NCBI GenBank assembly: GCA_964367715.1
Contig: CAYIYO010000028.1
Coordinates: 1 to 23,991, forward strand
Length of the DNA stretch: 23,991 nucleotides
Source: CAYIYO01 sp964367715
Lineage (GTDB): Bacteria; Chlamydiota; Chlamydiia; Chlamydiales; Criblamydiaceae
Direction of reading: 5' to 3'
Under the pieces are notes generated by a model that saw nothing but the letters and a program-made list of their open reading frames with translations, was not told where the DNA came from and made no database searches. Shown piece after piece: positions 9,108 through 17,645 of the stretch. Both the position numbers and the translations under genes were made by a program. Every line of letters begins with the position of its first letter. Position 1 is the stretch's first letter.

Positions 9108-10453
9108 GTGGTAATAACCTCTACAATAGGATCCACAGACGCAACATCAATTAATGTCGGCCAATAAGAAAAAATGGGACGCACCTTAGGCCGTCCAGCC
9201 GTATAGCCAGTGATTCCTTGCGGTCCGCACGTAATGAGGGGAGCGATCTCTTTTGTGAAGCATTCGACGGCTTCTCTTCGAGGATCCGCCACAGCAACGC
9301 GCAACACCACTTCGATAGGGGAACTGCTTCTAACTCCCGGAACAATCTCTCCTGCACCCAAACATTCAATCGATGTCCGCTCCAAAGAGTAACCGCGTTC
9401 TGCGACGTGTGCTAAAATGACCTCTCCTGCCCGCCGCGCTTTTGCTGCTGCATCGAGTCCATAGACGGCAAGCATGGCGTCGGCGCGAAAGCCATCCCGA
9501 TACGTTGCACTTACCTTGTATGTTTTAGGCGGAGCCTTTCCCTTCGCTCCCGCGATCGCAATGCGATTAATTCCTTTCTGCTCGAGGGAAAGTGAGAGAA
9601 ACGAAGCGGTAACATCAGGGCTCAAGTAGTTGTCTGGATCCCCAATCTCATATAATAGCTGCTCTTTTACCGTTTCGACAGTCACGGCGCCACCAGTACC
9701 CGCAGGTTTGGTGACGACAAACGTTCCATCTGACTGCACTTCGACGACAGGGAATCCAATAGTGGCAGGATCAGGAAGATCCATCCAATGCGTAGAAAAG
9801 CCTCCGGTCGCTTGTGTTCCACATTCAATCACATGCCCTGCAATGGTGGCAGCGGCAATTTTATCATAGTCATTCCATCTCCATCCAAACTCTGCAACAC
9901 AAGGAGCAACAGTCAAACTGGGATCCGCCACGCGTCCTGTGATGACGATCTGTGCGCCTTGATTGAGTGCTTCTACCAATGACTGTGCACCTAAATAGGC
10001 ATTGGCAGTGATCATCCGATCAAGAAGGGGAGTCGCATTTTCCTTCGATTCCATATTTAAAAATTCGTTAGGAGAGGATTTAATTTGAGGAAGCACATCA
10101 TCGCCAAAGACAACCCCAATTTTTATTCCCGCCAATCCTGCTTCTTTAAGAGCGCGTGCACAAGCCTCTGCACATCCTTTAGGATTTAACCCACCTGCAT
10201 TACAGACAACTTTTAGCTTACTTCCATTTTGCCACAACGGAATCAATGACTTGACAACATCAACAAAATCGCGCGCATATCCTAGCGTCGGATCCTTCTC
10301 TCGTTGAATCGCCATAATAGATAATGAGACTTCTGCAAGATAATCGAGAGTGAGATAATCAAGAGTGGGCACCTGCCGCGCAAGAAGCTCTGCAGCGGAA
10401 GTGCGATCGCCCCAGAAGGCCTGCGCATTACCGATTTTAATCATCTTTTTCAT
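9104..10453 (-). CDS. DUF1446 / AtuA family protein, large part
   Basis: This 449-residue protein matches the DUF1446 family (acyclic terpene utilisation AtuA). Visible family blocks are IGNAQAFWGDR near the N-terminus, DYLTLDYLAEVSLSIMA, KVVCNAGGLNPKGCAEA, GVVFGDDVL, and later GRVADPSLT with GHVIECGTQATGGF. The large domain is complete and stops where the small C-terminal domain would start; that domain is the next gene. The ATG at 10453 lies 1 bp after the stop of the carboxyltransferase gene; an in-frame ATG three codons later (10444) is an alternative. The enzymatic activity of this family is not established to my knowledge. Its neighbours here (acyl-CoA dehydrogenase, carboxyltransferase, hydratase) place it in branched acyl-CoA catabolism. 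Confidence 0.88.
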   Translation of the reverse strand: MKKMIKIGNAQAFWGDRTSAAELLARQVPTLDYLTLDYLAEVSLSIMAIQREKDPTLGYARDFVDVVKSLIPLWQNGSKLKVVCNAGGLNPKGCAEACARALKEAGLAGIKIGVVFGDDVLPQIKSSPNEFLNMESKENATPLLDRMITANAYLGAQSLVEALNQGAQIVITGRVADPSLTVAPCVAEFGWRWNDYDKIAAATIAGHVIECGTQATGGFSTHWMDLPDPATIGFPVVEVQSDGTFVVTKPAGTGGAVTVETVKEQLLYEIGDPDNYLSPDVTASFLSLSLEQKGINRIAIAGAKGKAPPKTYKVSATYRDGFRADAMLAVYGLDAAAKARRAGEVILAHVAERGYSLERTSIECLGAGEIVPGVRSSSPIEVVLRVAVADPRREAVECFTKEIAPLITCGPQGITGYTAGRPKVRPIFSYWPTLIDVASVDPIVEVITT

Positions 10454-10454
10454 G

Positions 10455-12101
10455 CTAAACCTGTATCACGCCAGTATGGAAGCGGCGTGTTGTCGGGGGA
10501 GAACGCTTGACCATCTCTAAAGCAAAAGTCAACACCTCGCGTGTCGTATGCGGAGCAATGATCGCATCCACCCATCCCCGCGCCGCGCCATAACGGATAT
10601 CCATCTGCTCATAATAGCGTTTACGGATCATCTCATGCATGCGCTTTGCCTCTTCCTCATCAAGGGCATTACCGCTGCGCTCTGCCTTGCTCTGCTCGAC
10701 CTCAAACAAGGTATCAGCCACCTGATCTGCTCCCATCACCGCATATTTTGCATTGGGCCAGGCAAAGATAAAGTTAGGATCATATGCCTTACCACACATC
10801 GCATAATTTCCGGCTCCAAAAGAATTTCCTACAATGACAGTAATCTTTGGAACAATCGTGTTGCTGACGGCATTAACGAGCTTTGCTCCACTACGAATAA
10901 TTCCCGATTGCTCTGCTTCCCGCCCAACCATAAATCCAACGACATCCTGCAAAAAAATCAAAGGAATTTTCATCTGATTACAATCCATCACAAACCGCGC
11001 CGCTTTATCCGCACTCTCCGCATAGATGACGCCGCCAATCTCCAGCTCTCCGCGTCCGGTCATGGTCTTCTTACGCTGATTCGCTACAATTCCAACAGGC
11101 ATCCCATTGATCTTTGCATAGCAGGTGATCATTGTCGGTCCATACCCGGCTTTATACTCCTGCATCGAACCGCGGTCGACGATACACGCGATCAAATCAT
11201 GGCTATCATACTCTTTTTTTCCATCTCCACTGATCAAATCGTACAAGTTATAAGGATACCGCTCGACCTCATACGACGCCATCTTGCCAATAGGAGGAGG
11301 GTCTTGAGGCAACAAATCGACAAGAGCACGCAAGCGTGTTAAGCACGATTTATCGTCAGGCTCAAGGAAGTCGACGGTGCCACTAATTTCCGCATGCATC
11401 TTCGCTCCGCCAAGCTCTTCGGTCTCCACGAGCTGTCCAATCGCTGCCTTAACCAGTGCCGGACCCGCCAAATACAATCCACTTCCGCGCGTCATGATCA
11501 ACTTATCGCACAACACAGGAAGATACCCCCCACCCGCAATACAATTACCCATAATCGCCGCATACTGCGGATTCCCCGCAGCCGAAATAACGGCATTATT
11601 GCGAAAAATTCGTCCAAAATCGTCCTCATCAGGAAACACTTCATCTTGAAGGGGAAGAAAAACTCCAGCAGAATCGACCAAATAAAGGATAGGCAATCGG
11701 CACTCATACGCAATCCGTTGCGCGCGCAACACTTTCTTAACGGAGCACGGAAACATAGCTCCGGCCTTTACAGTGGCGTCATTGACAATCAGCATACATT
11801 GGCGTCCGCACACCTGGCCAATGCCAGTGATGACCCCCGCAGCGGGCAATTCTCCTATCTCCGGGTACAACTTATAACCAGCCCATAATTCTAGCTCAAA
11901 AAAGGCATCGGGATTGTCCAATAATTCTTCCAAACGCTCCCGCGCGGTTAATCGTCCCAACCGTGCCTGGCGCTCCCGCCCTTTCTTTCCTCCACCCTCC
12001 CGCAACTGTGCCTCTTCGTTCGAAAACTGCTCGGTCAGCATCAACAGCGAAGGAGGAGTGACGGGCTTGCTCAATGTATCATCAAAATTTGCATTCATCA
12101 T
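10455..12101 (-). CDS. Acyl-CoA carboxylase carboxyltransferase (beta) subunit, methylcrotonyl-CoA carboxylase-like
   Basis: This 548-residue protein has the two crotonase-like halves of biotin-dependent carboxyltransferases. The N-half contains GRLTARERLEELLD, YLVDSAGVFLPLQDEVFPDEDDFGRIF, GNCIAGGGYLPVLCD and LAGPALVKAA. The C-half contains QDVVGFMVGREAEQSGI, GAKLVNAVSNTIVPKITVI and GNSFGAGNYAMCGKAYDP. The spacing VFP.xDxFGRIFxN and the AGNYAMCGxAYxP block are typical of 3-methylcrotonyl-CoA (MccB/LiuB) and geranyl-CoA carboxylase beta subunits and less so of propionyl-CoA carboxylase. It would transfer CO2 from carboxybiotin to a beta-branched enoyl-CoA, but it needs an alpha subunit with biotin carboxylase and biotin carrier domains, and none is encoded in this window. 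The ATG overlaps the end of the acyl-CoA dehydrogenase gene (ATGA, 12098-12101); a second ATG follows directly. Confidence 0.92.
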   Translation of the reverse strand: MMNANFDDTLSKPVTPPSLLMLTEQFSNEEAQLREGGGKKGRERQARLGRLTARERLEELLDNPDAFFELELWAGYKLYPEIGELPAAGVITGIGQVCGRQCMLIVNDATVKAGAMFPCSVKKVLRAQRIAYECRLPILYLVDSAGVFLPLQDEVFPDEDDFGRIFRNNAVISAAGNPQYAAIMGNCIAGGGYLPVLCDKLIMTRGSGLYLAGPALVKAAIGQLVETEELGGAKMHAEISGTVDFLEPDDKSCLTRLRALVDLLPQDPPPIGKMASYEVERYPYNLYDLISGDGKKEYDSHDLIACIVDRGSMQEYKAGYGPTMITCYAKINGMPVGIVANQRKKTMTGRGELEIGGVIYAESADKAARFVMDCNQMKIPLIFLQDVVGFMVGREAEQSGIIRSGAKLVNAVSNTIVPKITVIVGNSFGAGNYAMCGKAYDPNFIFAWPNAKYAVMGADQVADTLFEVEQSKAERSGNALDEEEAKRMHEMIRKRYYEQMDIRYGAARGWVDAIIAPHTTREVLTFALEMVKRSPPTTRRFHTGVIQV

Positions 12102-13837
12102 AAACCTGTGAGTTGATCTGCAACGTTTAAAATCGCCACGTCATCATTATCATTAAGAGCCCGAAGATTTTCACCGATGGTACGCAGCGCCATCTTACAA
12201 TACAATTTTCCTGTCGCTAACTCATCCACGCCCATTTCGGCCCCTCTTCCATCCAACCTTCCCAAAACGGCTGTCATGGTATAAAGTGCCATCGCGCAGT
12301 TGGCGATCCGATTCAAATCAAGCTGCTTTTCGACCACCGCTTCGCGCTCTTTAATAATCAATTTCGTCACGGCAACGCCAAAGTCCCGCACCGCCGCTTC
12401 TAATCCCTGCTTTTCAGTCTGCAAATCGGCCCTTTCAATTCCAATCGTTGGCTTCTGTAACCGCTTAAGCGCCCCATTGAAAAAGTGCCATAGAGTTCCA
12501 CGCTGTGCAAACGGACTCTTTATCGCCTCATGCACACCTTTCAGCTGCATTCCTACATCACGCATACCCACAGCACCAATAAATGCACGCATCACCTCAT
12601 TAGAACCCTCTCCAATCATATTCAAACGCGCATCCCGCATCATGCGTTCAAAAGGCTCATCCGTAAAAAAGGACTTCCCCCCATAAATTTGCATGGTCTC
12701 GTAAATGATCTTCCACAACGCATCACTGGCAAACACTTTCAGCATGGCGGACTCGAGCATTAAATCCTCTTCGCCACGATCAATCAACCCAGCCGTCAAA
12801 TACGTTGCCGACTCCATCGCATATGTCAACGCAGCACTCTCCGCAATCTTCAACTTCACAAGATCAAACGTCCCAATCGGGCGCTTAAACTGGTATCGAT
12901 TCTTCGCATGCTGAACGGCCCGCTCCAACATATACTTCGCCACCCCAGTACACATCGCCCCAAATGTGGTCCGTCCGAAATCCAAACAGGTCAAGCAGAC
13001 ACGCAACCCACCACCCAACGGTCCCAAAATATTCTCTTCCGGAACCTCCAGATTCACAAACTCCAGATTAGTCGTCCGTGTTCCACGGATTCCGACCTTT
13101 TCCAATCCGGCCGCAGTGATATTAAATCCTGGCATATCAGGGGTCACAATAAATGCTGTAACCTTATCACGCTTTCCCTCAGGAGTATCCACAGTCGTCT
13201 GCGCCATTACGGTTAATACGCTGGCAATGCTCGCATTCGTCGACCACTGTTTCTTTCCGTTAATTCTCCAGACCTTTTTCTCCGGATCATACACCGCTCG
13301 CGTCTCGACCCCGCTCGCATCCGATCCTGCATTAGGCTCAGTCAACGAAAAAGCCGCAATCTCTTGTCCACTCGCCAATGCAGGAATAAACTTCTTCTTC
13401 TGCGCATCAGTCCCAAACAAAAGAATGCCTTTCAACCCAATACTCTGGTGTGCATTCACAAAAATCGCGGTCGATCCACACCTTCTTGCAATGATTTCCA
13501 CTGCCTTACAGTAACTATGCTGGGAAAATTCCAATCCACCATACGCTTTCGGTACGGACATTCCCAAGGCCCCAAGCTCACCCAGCCCACGCATCACACT
13601 GTCAGGAATCATCTCATTGCGATCGATCGCCACAGGATCCATCACCTTCTCAGTAAACAACTTAAGCTTTTCAAGAAACTCCCGCTCCCGAACAAGGGCG
13701 TCACCCTGGGCACCGGGAGGAAAAGGAAATACCTTCGAAGGATCGAATACCCCAAAATATAGGAGCTTACTAAAGCTGGGGCGATGCTCCCCAGAGAATA
13801 ACAGCTCTTCCACAAGTCTTTGTTGTTCTTTGTCCAT
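12098..13837 (-). CDS. Acyl-CoA dehydrogenase, VLCAD/ACAD9-like with C-terminal extension
   Basis: From the ATG at 13837 the protein has 579 residues and starts MDKEQQRLVEELLFSG. The FAD-dependent dehydrogenase core shows FSLTEPNAGSDA (about 163-174), GKKQWSTNAS, a helical C-domain and MRDARLNMIGEGSNE. The Glu in GEGSNE (about residue 410) stands where the catalytic base of this family lies. About 150 further residues form a C-terminal extension as in very-long-chain/ACAD9-type enzymes, making it longer than isovaleryl-CoA dehydrogenases (about 390). An in-frame ATG at 13879 would add 14 Lys/Leu-rich residues, but no Shine-Dalgarno-like sequence precedes it; AAAAGAG lies directly against the 13837 ATG, so the start is not settled. 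It is the first gene of the operon and would oxidise an acyl-CoA to the enoyl-CoA used by the carboxyltransferase; the true substrate is unknown. Confidence 0.9.
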   Translation of the reverse strand: MDKEQQRLVEELLFSGEHRPSFSKLLYFGVFDPSKVFPFPPGAQGDALVREREFLEKLKLFTEKVMDPVAIDRNEMIPDSVMRGLGELGALGMSVPKAYGGLEFSQHSYCKAVEIIARRCGSTAIFVNAHQSIGLKGILLFGTDAQKKKFIPALASGQEIAAFSLTEPNAGSDASGVETRAVYDPEKKVWRINGKKQWSTNASIASVLTVMAQTTVDTPEGKRDKVTAFIVTPDMPGFNITAAGLEKVGIRGTRTTNLEFVNLEVPEENILGPLGGGLRVCLTCLDFGRTTFGAMCTGVAKYMLERAVQHAKNRYQFKRPIGTFDLVKLKIAESAALTYAMESATYLTAGLIDRGEEDLMLESAMLKVFASDALWKIIYETMQIYGGKSFFTDEPFERMMRDARLNMIGEGSNEVMRAFIGAVGMRDVGMQLKGVHEAIKSPFAQRGTLWHFFNGALKRLQKPTIGIERADLQTEKQGLEAAVRDFGVAVTKLIIKEREAVVEKQLDLNRIANCAMALYTMTAVLGRLDGRGAEMGVDELATGKLYCKMALRTIGENLRALNDNDDVAILNVADQLTGL

Positions 13838-14041
13838 CTCTTTTATGTAACATATTTTTTTTAATTTAAGAAGTTTCATGATAAATATTTTAAAAATAAG
13901 GAGAGAATTGAAGCCCGAAACTCCCTAAAAGGACTAAAATAGATAATTTAAACTTTAATAATAACGTGGGTTTAGTATTTTATTAATTTTAATCGATTAA
14001 TGTGTTAAAATTTGATTAAAATTAACTTAAAAGAGGGCTTT
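13838..14041. promoter_or_regulatory. AT-rich divergent intergenic region
   Basis: This stretch separates the start of the acyl-CoA operon (-) from the Inc-like gene (+) and must hold both promoters. It is very AT-rich and contains a perfect 12-bp palindrome TTAATCGATTAA at 13989-14000, a possible operator. I could not pick a convincing -35/-10 pair for either side. The purine-rich AGAGGG at about 14032-14037 is the likely ribosome binding site for the ATG at 14042. Confidence 0.4.
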
Positions 14042-14500
14042 ATGACATCTGCTTTAACCAGAGAACAATCTTCTGTAAACTGGAATAATTATACACGCGT
14101 TGCCGTAGTGACGACTCTTGCACTTGCAGCACTTACACTAACGGTTACTGCTCTTGCTCTCACGATTATCTTTGCTCCCGCTACCTTTGGTGCATTAGGA
14201 ACCCTAAGCGCTGGCATCATCCTTATCCCTACGATGGTCACTGGAGGGTTAACGCTTGCTTCTTTTGCTACAACTACGGTTTTAGCGCTATATGATAAAA
14301 AAAATAATAAGCGATTACAAGCAGAAGCCGCGATACAAAGAGTCGCTAAAGAAGCCGCTGCAAAAGCCGCTGCAAAGCCCGCTGCANNNNNNNNNNNNNN
14401 NNNNNNNNNNNNNNNNNNNNNNNNNNNNNNNNNNNNNNNNNNNNNNNNNNNNNNNNNNNNNNNNNNNNNNNNNNNNNNNNNNNNNNTCGCTAAAATCTAA
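14042..14500 (+). CDS. Small bilobed-hydrophobic membrane protein, Inc-like, with assembly gap
   Basis: The ATG at 14042 is preceded by AGAGGG at a good distance; an in-frame ATG ten codons upstream (14012) has no such site. About 19 polar N-terminal residues are followed by two long hydrophobic segments (about 20-43 and 48-83) separated by a very short turn, then a charged cytosolic-looking tail YDKKNNKRLQAEAAIQRVAKEAAAKAAAK. A bilobed hydrophobic region of this shape without a signal peptide is the usual mark of chlamydial inclusion membrane (Inc) proteins, which are type III secreted into the host-derived vacuole membrane. Sequence similarity is not expected in that family, so this remains structural inference. 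The tail enters an Ala/Lys repeat of 12-bp period and then 100 N; after the gap only AKI and a stop remain in this frame. The stop overlaps the protease stop on the other strand. Length and downstream frame are uncertain because the gap size is unknown. Confidence 0.55.
   Translation: MTSALTREQSSVNWNNYTRVAVVTTLALAALTLTVTALALTIIFAPATFGALGTLSAGIILIPTMVTGGLTLASFATTTVLALYDKKNNKRLQAEAAIQRVAKEAAAKAAAKPAAXXXXXXXXXXXXXXXXXXXXXXXXXXXXXXXXXXAKI
14387..14486. other. Assembly gap of 100 N
   Basis: Exactly 100 undetermined bases, a conventional scaffold-gap size. The left flank is a 12-bp-period GCCGCTGCAAAA-type repeat and the right flank TCGCTAAA repeats a motif found at 14342-14349, so the gap probably covers a collapsed repeat coding for an Ala/Lys-rich tail. 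Confidence 0.97.
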
Positions 14501-17457
14501 ACAGATTCCATTATAAGCGGAGAATTGCCATTTGCCAGAAGCTTGGCGTTCTCCATTTCTAACAACTCCTTTCCTGCAAAGACGACAGTGGCAGAGGCAG
14601 GAAGCTTCGGTGCCACATGTTCTCGAATGACACGGATGATTTCTTCTTTATCCACAGCAAGCAAGCGCTCTCTAAAAGCTTGCCGGCAGGCGCGTTCACG
14701 ATTCTGTTTCCACCATTCGTAGGCGATATCTCCGCGGCTTCCAGGCGAAAGAGGGGAGTCTAATCCTTGTATTTTTTCGAGCTTTGCCTCTTCGATATCC
14801 TGATCATCAAATTCGCCTGCTAAGATGCCGTCAATGGCCTCCTGAAAAGCGGCCAATGTATTGACAATATTGGGATCGCGGTAGGCATAAAAAGTAAAGC
14901 TTCCTGAAAGGGTATTGCTGGAAGCGCCGCCGCCATATGCTCCGCCTTGTTCTCTGACGAGGCGGTGGAGGAAGCAATTGTCTAGGAGGTTTGCAGCAAC
15001 GGTCAATGCAGGGGCATCTGGATGCGTATAAGAGACGGTTTCTAATGCTTTTCCTGTGAAGGCCACAGGAGAGGCAATGATGCGTCCTTGAGAGAGAACG
15101 CTTTGGGCTTGAATCGGTTCCTTCCATGGAAAGCTTTCTTTTGTCGGAAGGGTATCAAGGCCGTAAAAGTGTTCTTTTTTGAGGATGTCGTACATCTCTC
15201 TGTCACAGGTGAGCACTAGATGTGGGTGGTCTAGGCATGTTATTTTATCTTTTAATTGTATAAGCTGATCAATAAGCCATTGCTCTTTGCTTTCATAATT
15301 TTGGACGAGATCTTTGATTTTCTGAAAATACTCGATTCCATACCATGCATTACTTAGAGCAGACGCACTGTTTAATCCACTTTGGGCGATTCCAAGCGCA
15401 TACTTGAGCGCATGTTGATTCAACGAGGAAACAAGACCGGTATAATGTTTCATCACTATTTCTTTTATACGCGGGGCATCGGTGAAATCCGTTGAGGTGG
15501 CGACATCATACAGAAGCGGAAACAACCTATCCGCTTTGCGGTACAGCGCTTTCGATTTAATATGTAAGGTGGGCCTATAAACAAGATGGTTGTCGGCTTG
15601 AAGATTGAAATCGAGTCCGGCTCCAATGCCGCCGGTATGTGCCTGAATATAGTCTAAGGTCTCGACGTAAGTCCGTCCGCCGCATCCGAGTTGTCCGATC
15701 AATAAGGTGAAGAAGCGGACAAGCCACAGCTCTTCATGATCTAATGCCGGCAGTTCCCACACAAGATCGGTGTAGAGGATATTATTGGTAAAGGTATCGT
15801 GATAAAAGACTTCAAGAGTTCCTGCTTTCGAGCGTTCCAACGAATAGTCGCGGCATTCTTTTGGAACATCCGCTAGTGTCACTTTAGGAAGCACATCGAT
15901 ATCCGCTTCTTCCTGTTCTTTTTGTAATGTGGCAAGCTCCTCTGCTTTGCGAATAATAGTAGCAATTTGTTCTTCGCTAAGCTCTTTACGAACTGCTTCT
16001 AACCGCTTTTGCTCTTCTTCATTTTCTTTTAACCCAAGAGTCGTGTCCGGACGCATCACATGCACAACAAAATGCGGATTATTTAAAAAGTATTTTTTGA
16101 TGAGGTCGGTGTAGTAACTAGGATCTTTTTCGATTTTATCGCGCAAACGCTCGAAGAAGGAATGAATTTTTAATCCATCTTCAGCGTGAGCTCCGTGCTG
16201 TTTAAGCAAACCGGACCGCATGAAAAGTGTTAAGCCAAAAGGAGACTGGTCGCCAGTGATTTCACAACGATGCAGCTCGAGTTGATGCATGGCGTTATCA
16301 ATTAAATTTTTTGGAATTCCATTCTTCACAACAGCACGCAAAGTAGAGTTCATGATCTCTTGCAAAGCGTCGGCGCTACTAGGATCACATCCGCGCAAGG
16401 TGATGACGACAGGGGCTTCGCTGATTTCCGGATCGATATAAGCGGTTGCTTGGGTGCACAGGCCAGATTTAAGAAATGCCATTTTTAGTGGAGACGCATC
16501 GGTATCCATCAACACAATTTCAATGATGCATAGCGCCAGCAACTCTTCTTGGTCCAACACGCTTGCGGTCAGCCATGCAAACGAAATATATGTTTGTGCC
16601 TGTTCCTTTTCTTCTTCTGAGATAGGATAGCTAGCCTCGACCCGTTTAGGCGCATTAAAGCGCACCTGTTTAGGCATCGGAGGCAACGGAGGTAAAGGCG
16701 TGGTTTTGTCTAACGTATGTACAGCAAGGAAATCTAGTTTCTCTTCTAAGGGAAGATCCCCATAAAAGAAAAAGAGGCAACGGCTCGGATGATAATACTC
16801 ATGATGGAAATCCAGTAGTCCTTGATATGTCAAGCTAGGAATCTCCTTGGGATCCCCACCGGAATTTTTTCCGTAGGTAATGTCGGGAAAGAGAACGGAG
16901 AATAAGGATTCATGGAGGCGTGAGTTGTGTGAGCTCATCGCCCCTTTCATCTCGTTGTAAACAATGCCTTTGTAGAGGAGAGGGGAGTCAGAATTGGATG
17001 GCTCGGTAAATTCAAGGCGATGGCCTTCTTGCATAAAGCTGAGTTCGCGTAGATGTGGAAAAAAAACAGCGTCGAGGTACACTTCAAGTAAGTTATAAAA
17101 ATCTTTTGACACCTGGGAAGCAGCAGGATAACAGGTGAAATCCTGTCCCGTCAACGCATTCATAAAGGTGTTTAAACTGCGGCGGGTCATCGCAAAAAAT
17201 GGATCCTTCACCGGAAATTTTTCAGAGCCACAAAGAACGGTATGTTCGAGGATGTGCGCGACGCCATTTGAACTATCCGGACGCGTTTGGAAGGAGAGGC
17301 AAAAAAGGTTTTCAGGGTCATCATTCGCTAAGTGCATCACCACAGCGCCCGTAGGGATGTGGGTGAGCTCTGTTAGCTGGCATTTTAATTCGCTGATTTC
17401 TGTCGACTTAGTGACTTCAAAATTTTTATAACGGTCACCAACAGTATACACTTTCAT
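14497..17457 (-). CDS. M16C zinc metalloprotease (presequence protease / insulinase family)
   Basis: This 986-residue protein has the length and order of PreP-type M16C peptidases. The inverted zinc motif HxxEH is HILEH at residues 68-72 within GVAHILEHTVLCGSEK, followed by DPFFAMTRRSLNTFMNALTG. The third zinc ligand is probably E169 in VYNEMKGAM, about 100 residues after the first His as expected. The C-terminal half contains REQGGAYGGGASS, the conserved Arg/Tyr block that helps bind substrate. A charged helical linker (about 480-510, rich in EELATLQKEQEEAD) joins the halves. Chlamydiae carry a homologue of this protein. It would degrade short unstructured peptides in a closed chamber; no signal peptide is visible, so the cytosol is likely. 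The ATG at 17457 has GAGGG six bases upstream, a clear ribosome binding site. It lies downstream of dnaA on the same strand but 188 bp away, with a repeat element between. Confidence 0.94.
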   Translation of the reverse strand: MKVYTVGDRYKNFEVTKSTEISELKCQLTELTHIPTGAVVMHLANDDPENLFCLSFQTRPDSSNGVAHILEHTVLCGSEKFPVKDPFFAMTRRSLNTFMNALTGQDFTCYPAASQVSKDFYNLLEVYLDAVFFPHLRELSFMQEGHRLEFTEPSNSDSPLLYKGIVYNEMKGAMSSHNSRLHESLFSVLFPDITYGKNSGGDPKEIPSLTYQGLLDFHHEYYHPSRCLFFFYGDLPLEEKLDFLAVHTLDKTTPLPPLPPMPKQVRFNAPKRVEASYPISEEEKEQAQTYISFAWLTASVLDQEELLALCIIEIVLMDTDASPLKMAFLKSGLCTQATAYIDPEISEAPVVITLRGCDPSSADALQEIMNSTLRAVVKNGIPKNLIDNAMHQLELHRCEITGDQSPFGLTLFMRSGLLKQHGAHAEDGLKIHSFFERLRDKIEKDPSYYTDLIKKYFLNNPHFVVHVMRPDTTLGLKENEEEQKRLEAVRKELSEEQIATIIRKAEELATLQKEQEEADIDVLPKVTLADVPKECRDYSLERSKAGTLEVFYHDTFTNNILYTDLVWELPALDHEELWLVRFFTLLIGQLGCGGRTYVETLDYIQAHTGGIGAGLDFNLQADNHLVYRPTLHIKSKALYRKADRLFPLLYDVATSTDFTDAPRIKEIVMKHYTGLVSSLNQHALKYALGIAQSGLNSASALSNAWYGIEYFQKIKDLVQNYESKEQWLIDQLIQLKDKITCLDHPHLVLTCDREMYDILKKEHFYGLDTLPTKESFPWKEPIQAQSVLSQGRIIASPVAFTGKALETVSYTHPDAPALTVAANLLDNCFLHRLVREQGGAYGGGASSNTLSGSFTFYAYRDPNIVNTLAAFQEAIDGILAGEFDDQDIEEAKLEKIQGLDSPLSPGSRGDIAYEWWKQNRERACRQAFRERLLAVDKEEIIRVIREHVAPKLPASATVVFAGKELLEMENAKLLANGNSPLIMESV

Positions 17458-17486
17458 TTACATCCCTCAAAAAAAATCTCGAACCG

Positions 17487-17540
17487 ATTATGGAGTGCGG
17501 CTGCTTGACGCCGCTTTTTTGATCGCGGCTTGATGCGATC
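17487..17540 (+). repeat. GCTTGA double-hairpin repeat, copy A
   Basis: Two adjacent hairpins share the loop GCTTGA. Hairpin 1 is GCGGCT-GCTTGA-CGCCGC (17497-17514, one mismatch at the loop end) followed by T6; hairpin 2 is GATCGCG-GCTTGA-TGCGATC (17521-17540, one G.T pair). The first 31 nt match the second copy at 21324 with one difference. In + orientation hairpin 1 plus T6 looks like a terminator, but both flanking genes are on the - strand. Confidence 0.75.
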
Positions 17541-17645
17541 TTAAACGTTGCTTATTATGGGCGGATACATTTCTCTGTTTCAGGAATCGCCTCAAGCCGC
17601 AATCCAAATAAGAGAATTGTATGTGATCGGATGAAAAAAATCCAA

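Noticed and set aside
10548..11342. A + strand open frame of 264 codons opposite the carboxyltransferase gene
   Set aside because: It lies fully inside a well-conserved gene on the other strand, has no recognisable domain and is His/Arg/Ile-rich as expected for an antisense shadow.
14292..14516. Alternative + strand frame through the N gap
   Set aside because: It is another frame of the same Ala/Lys repeat joined over unknown bases; no coding evidence.
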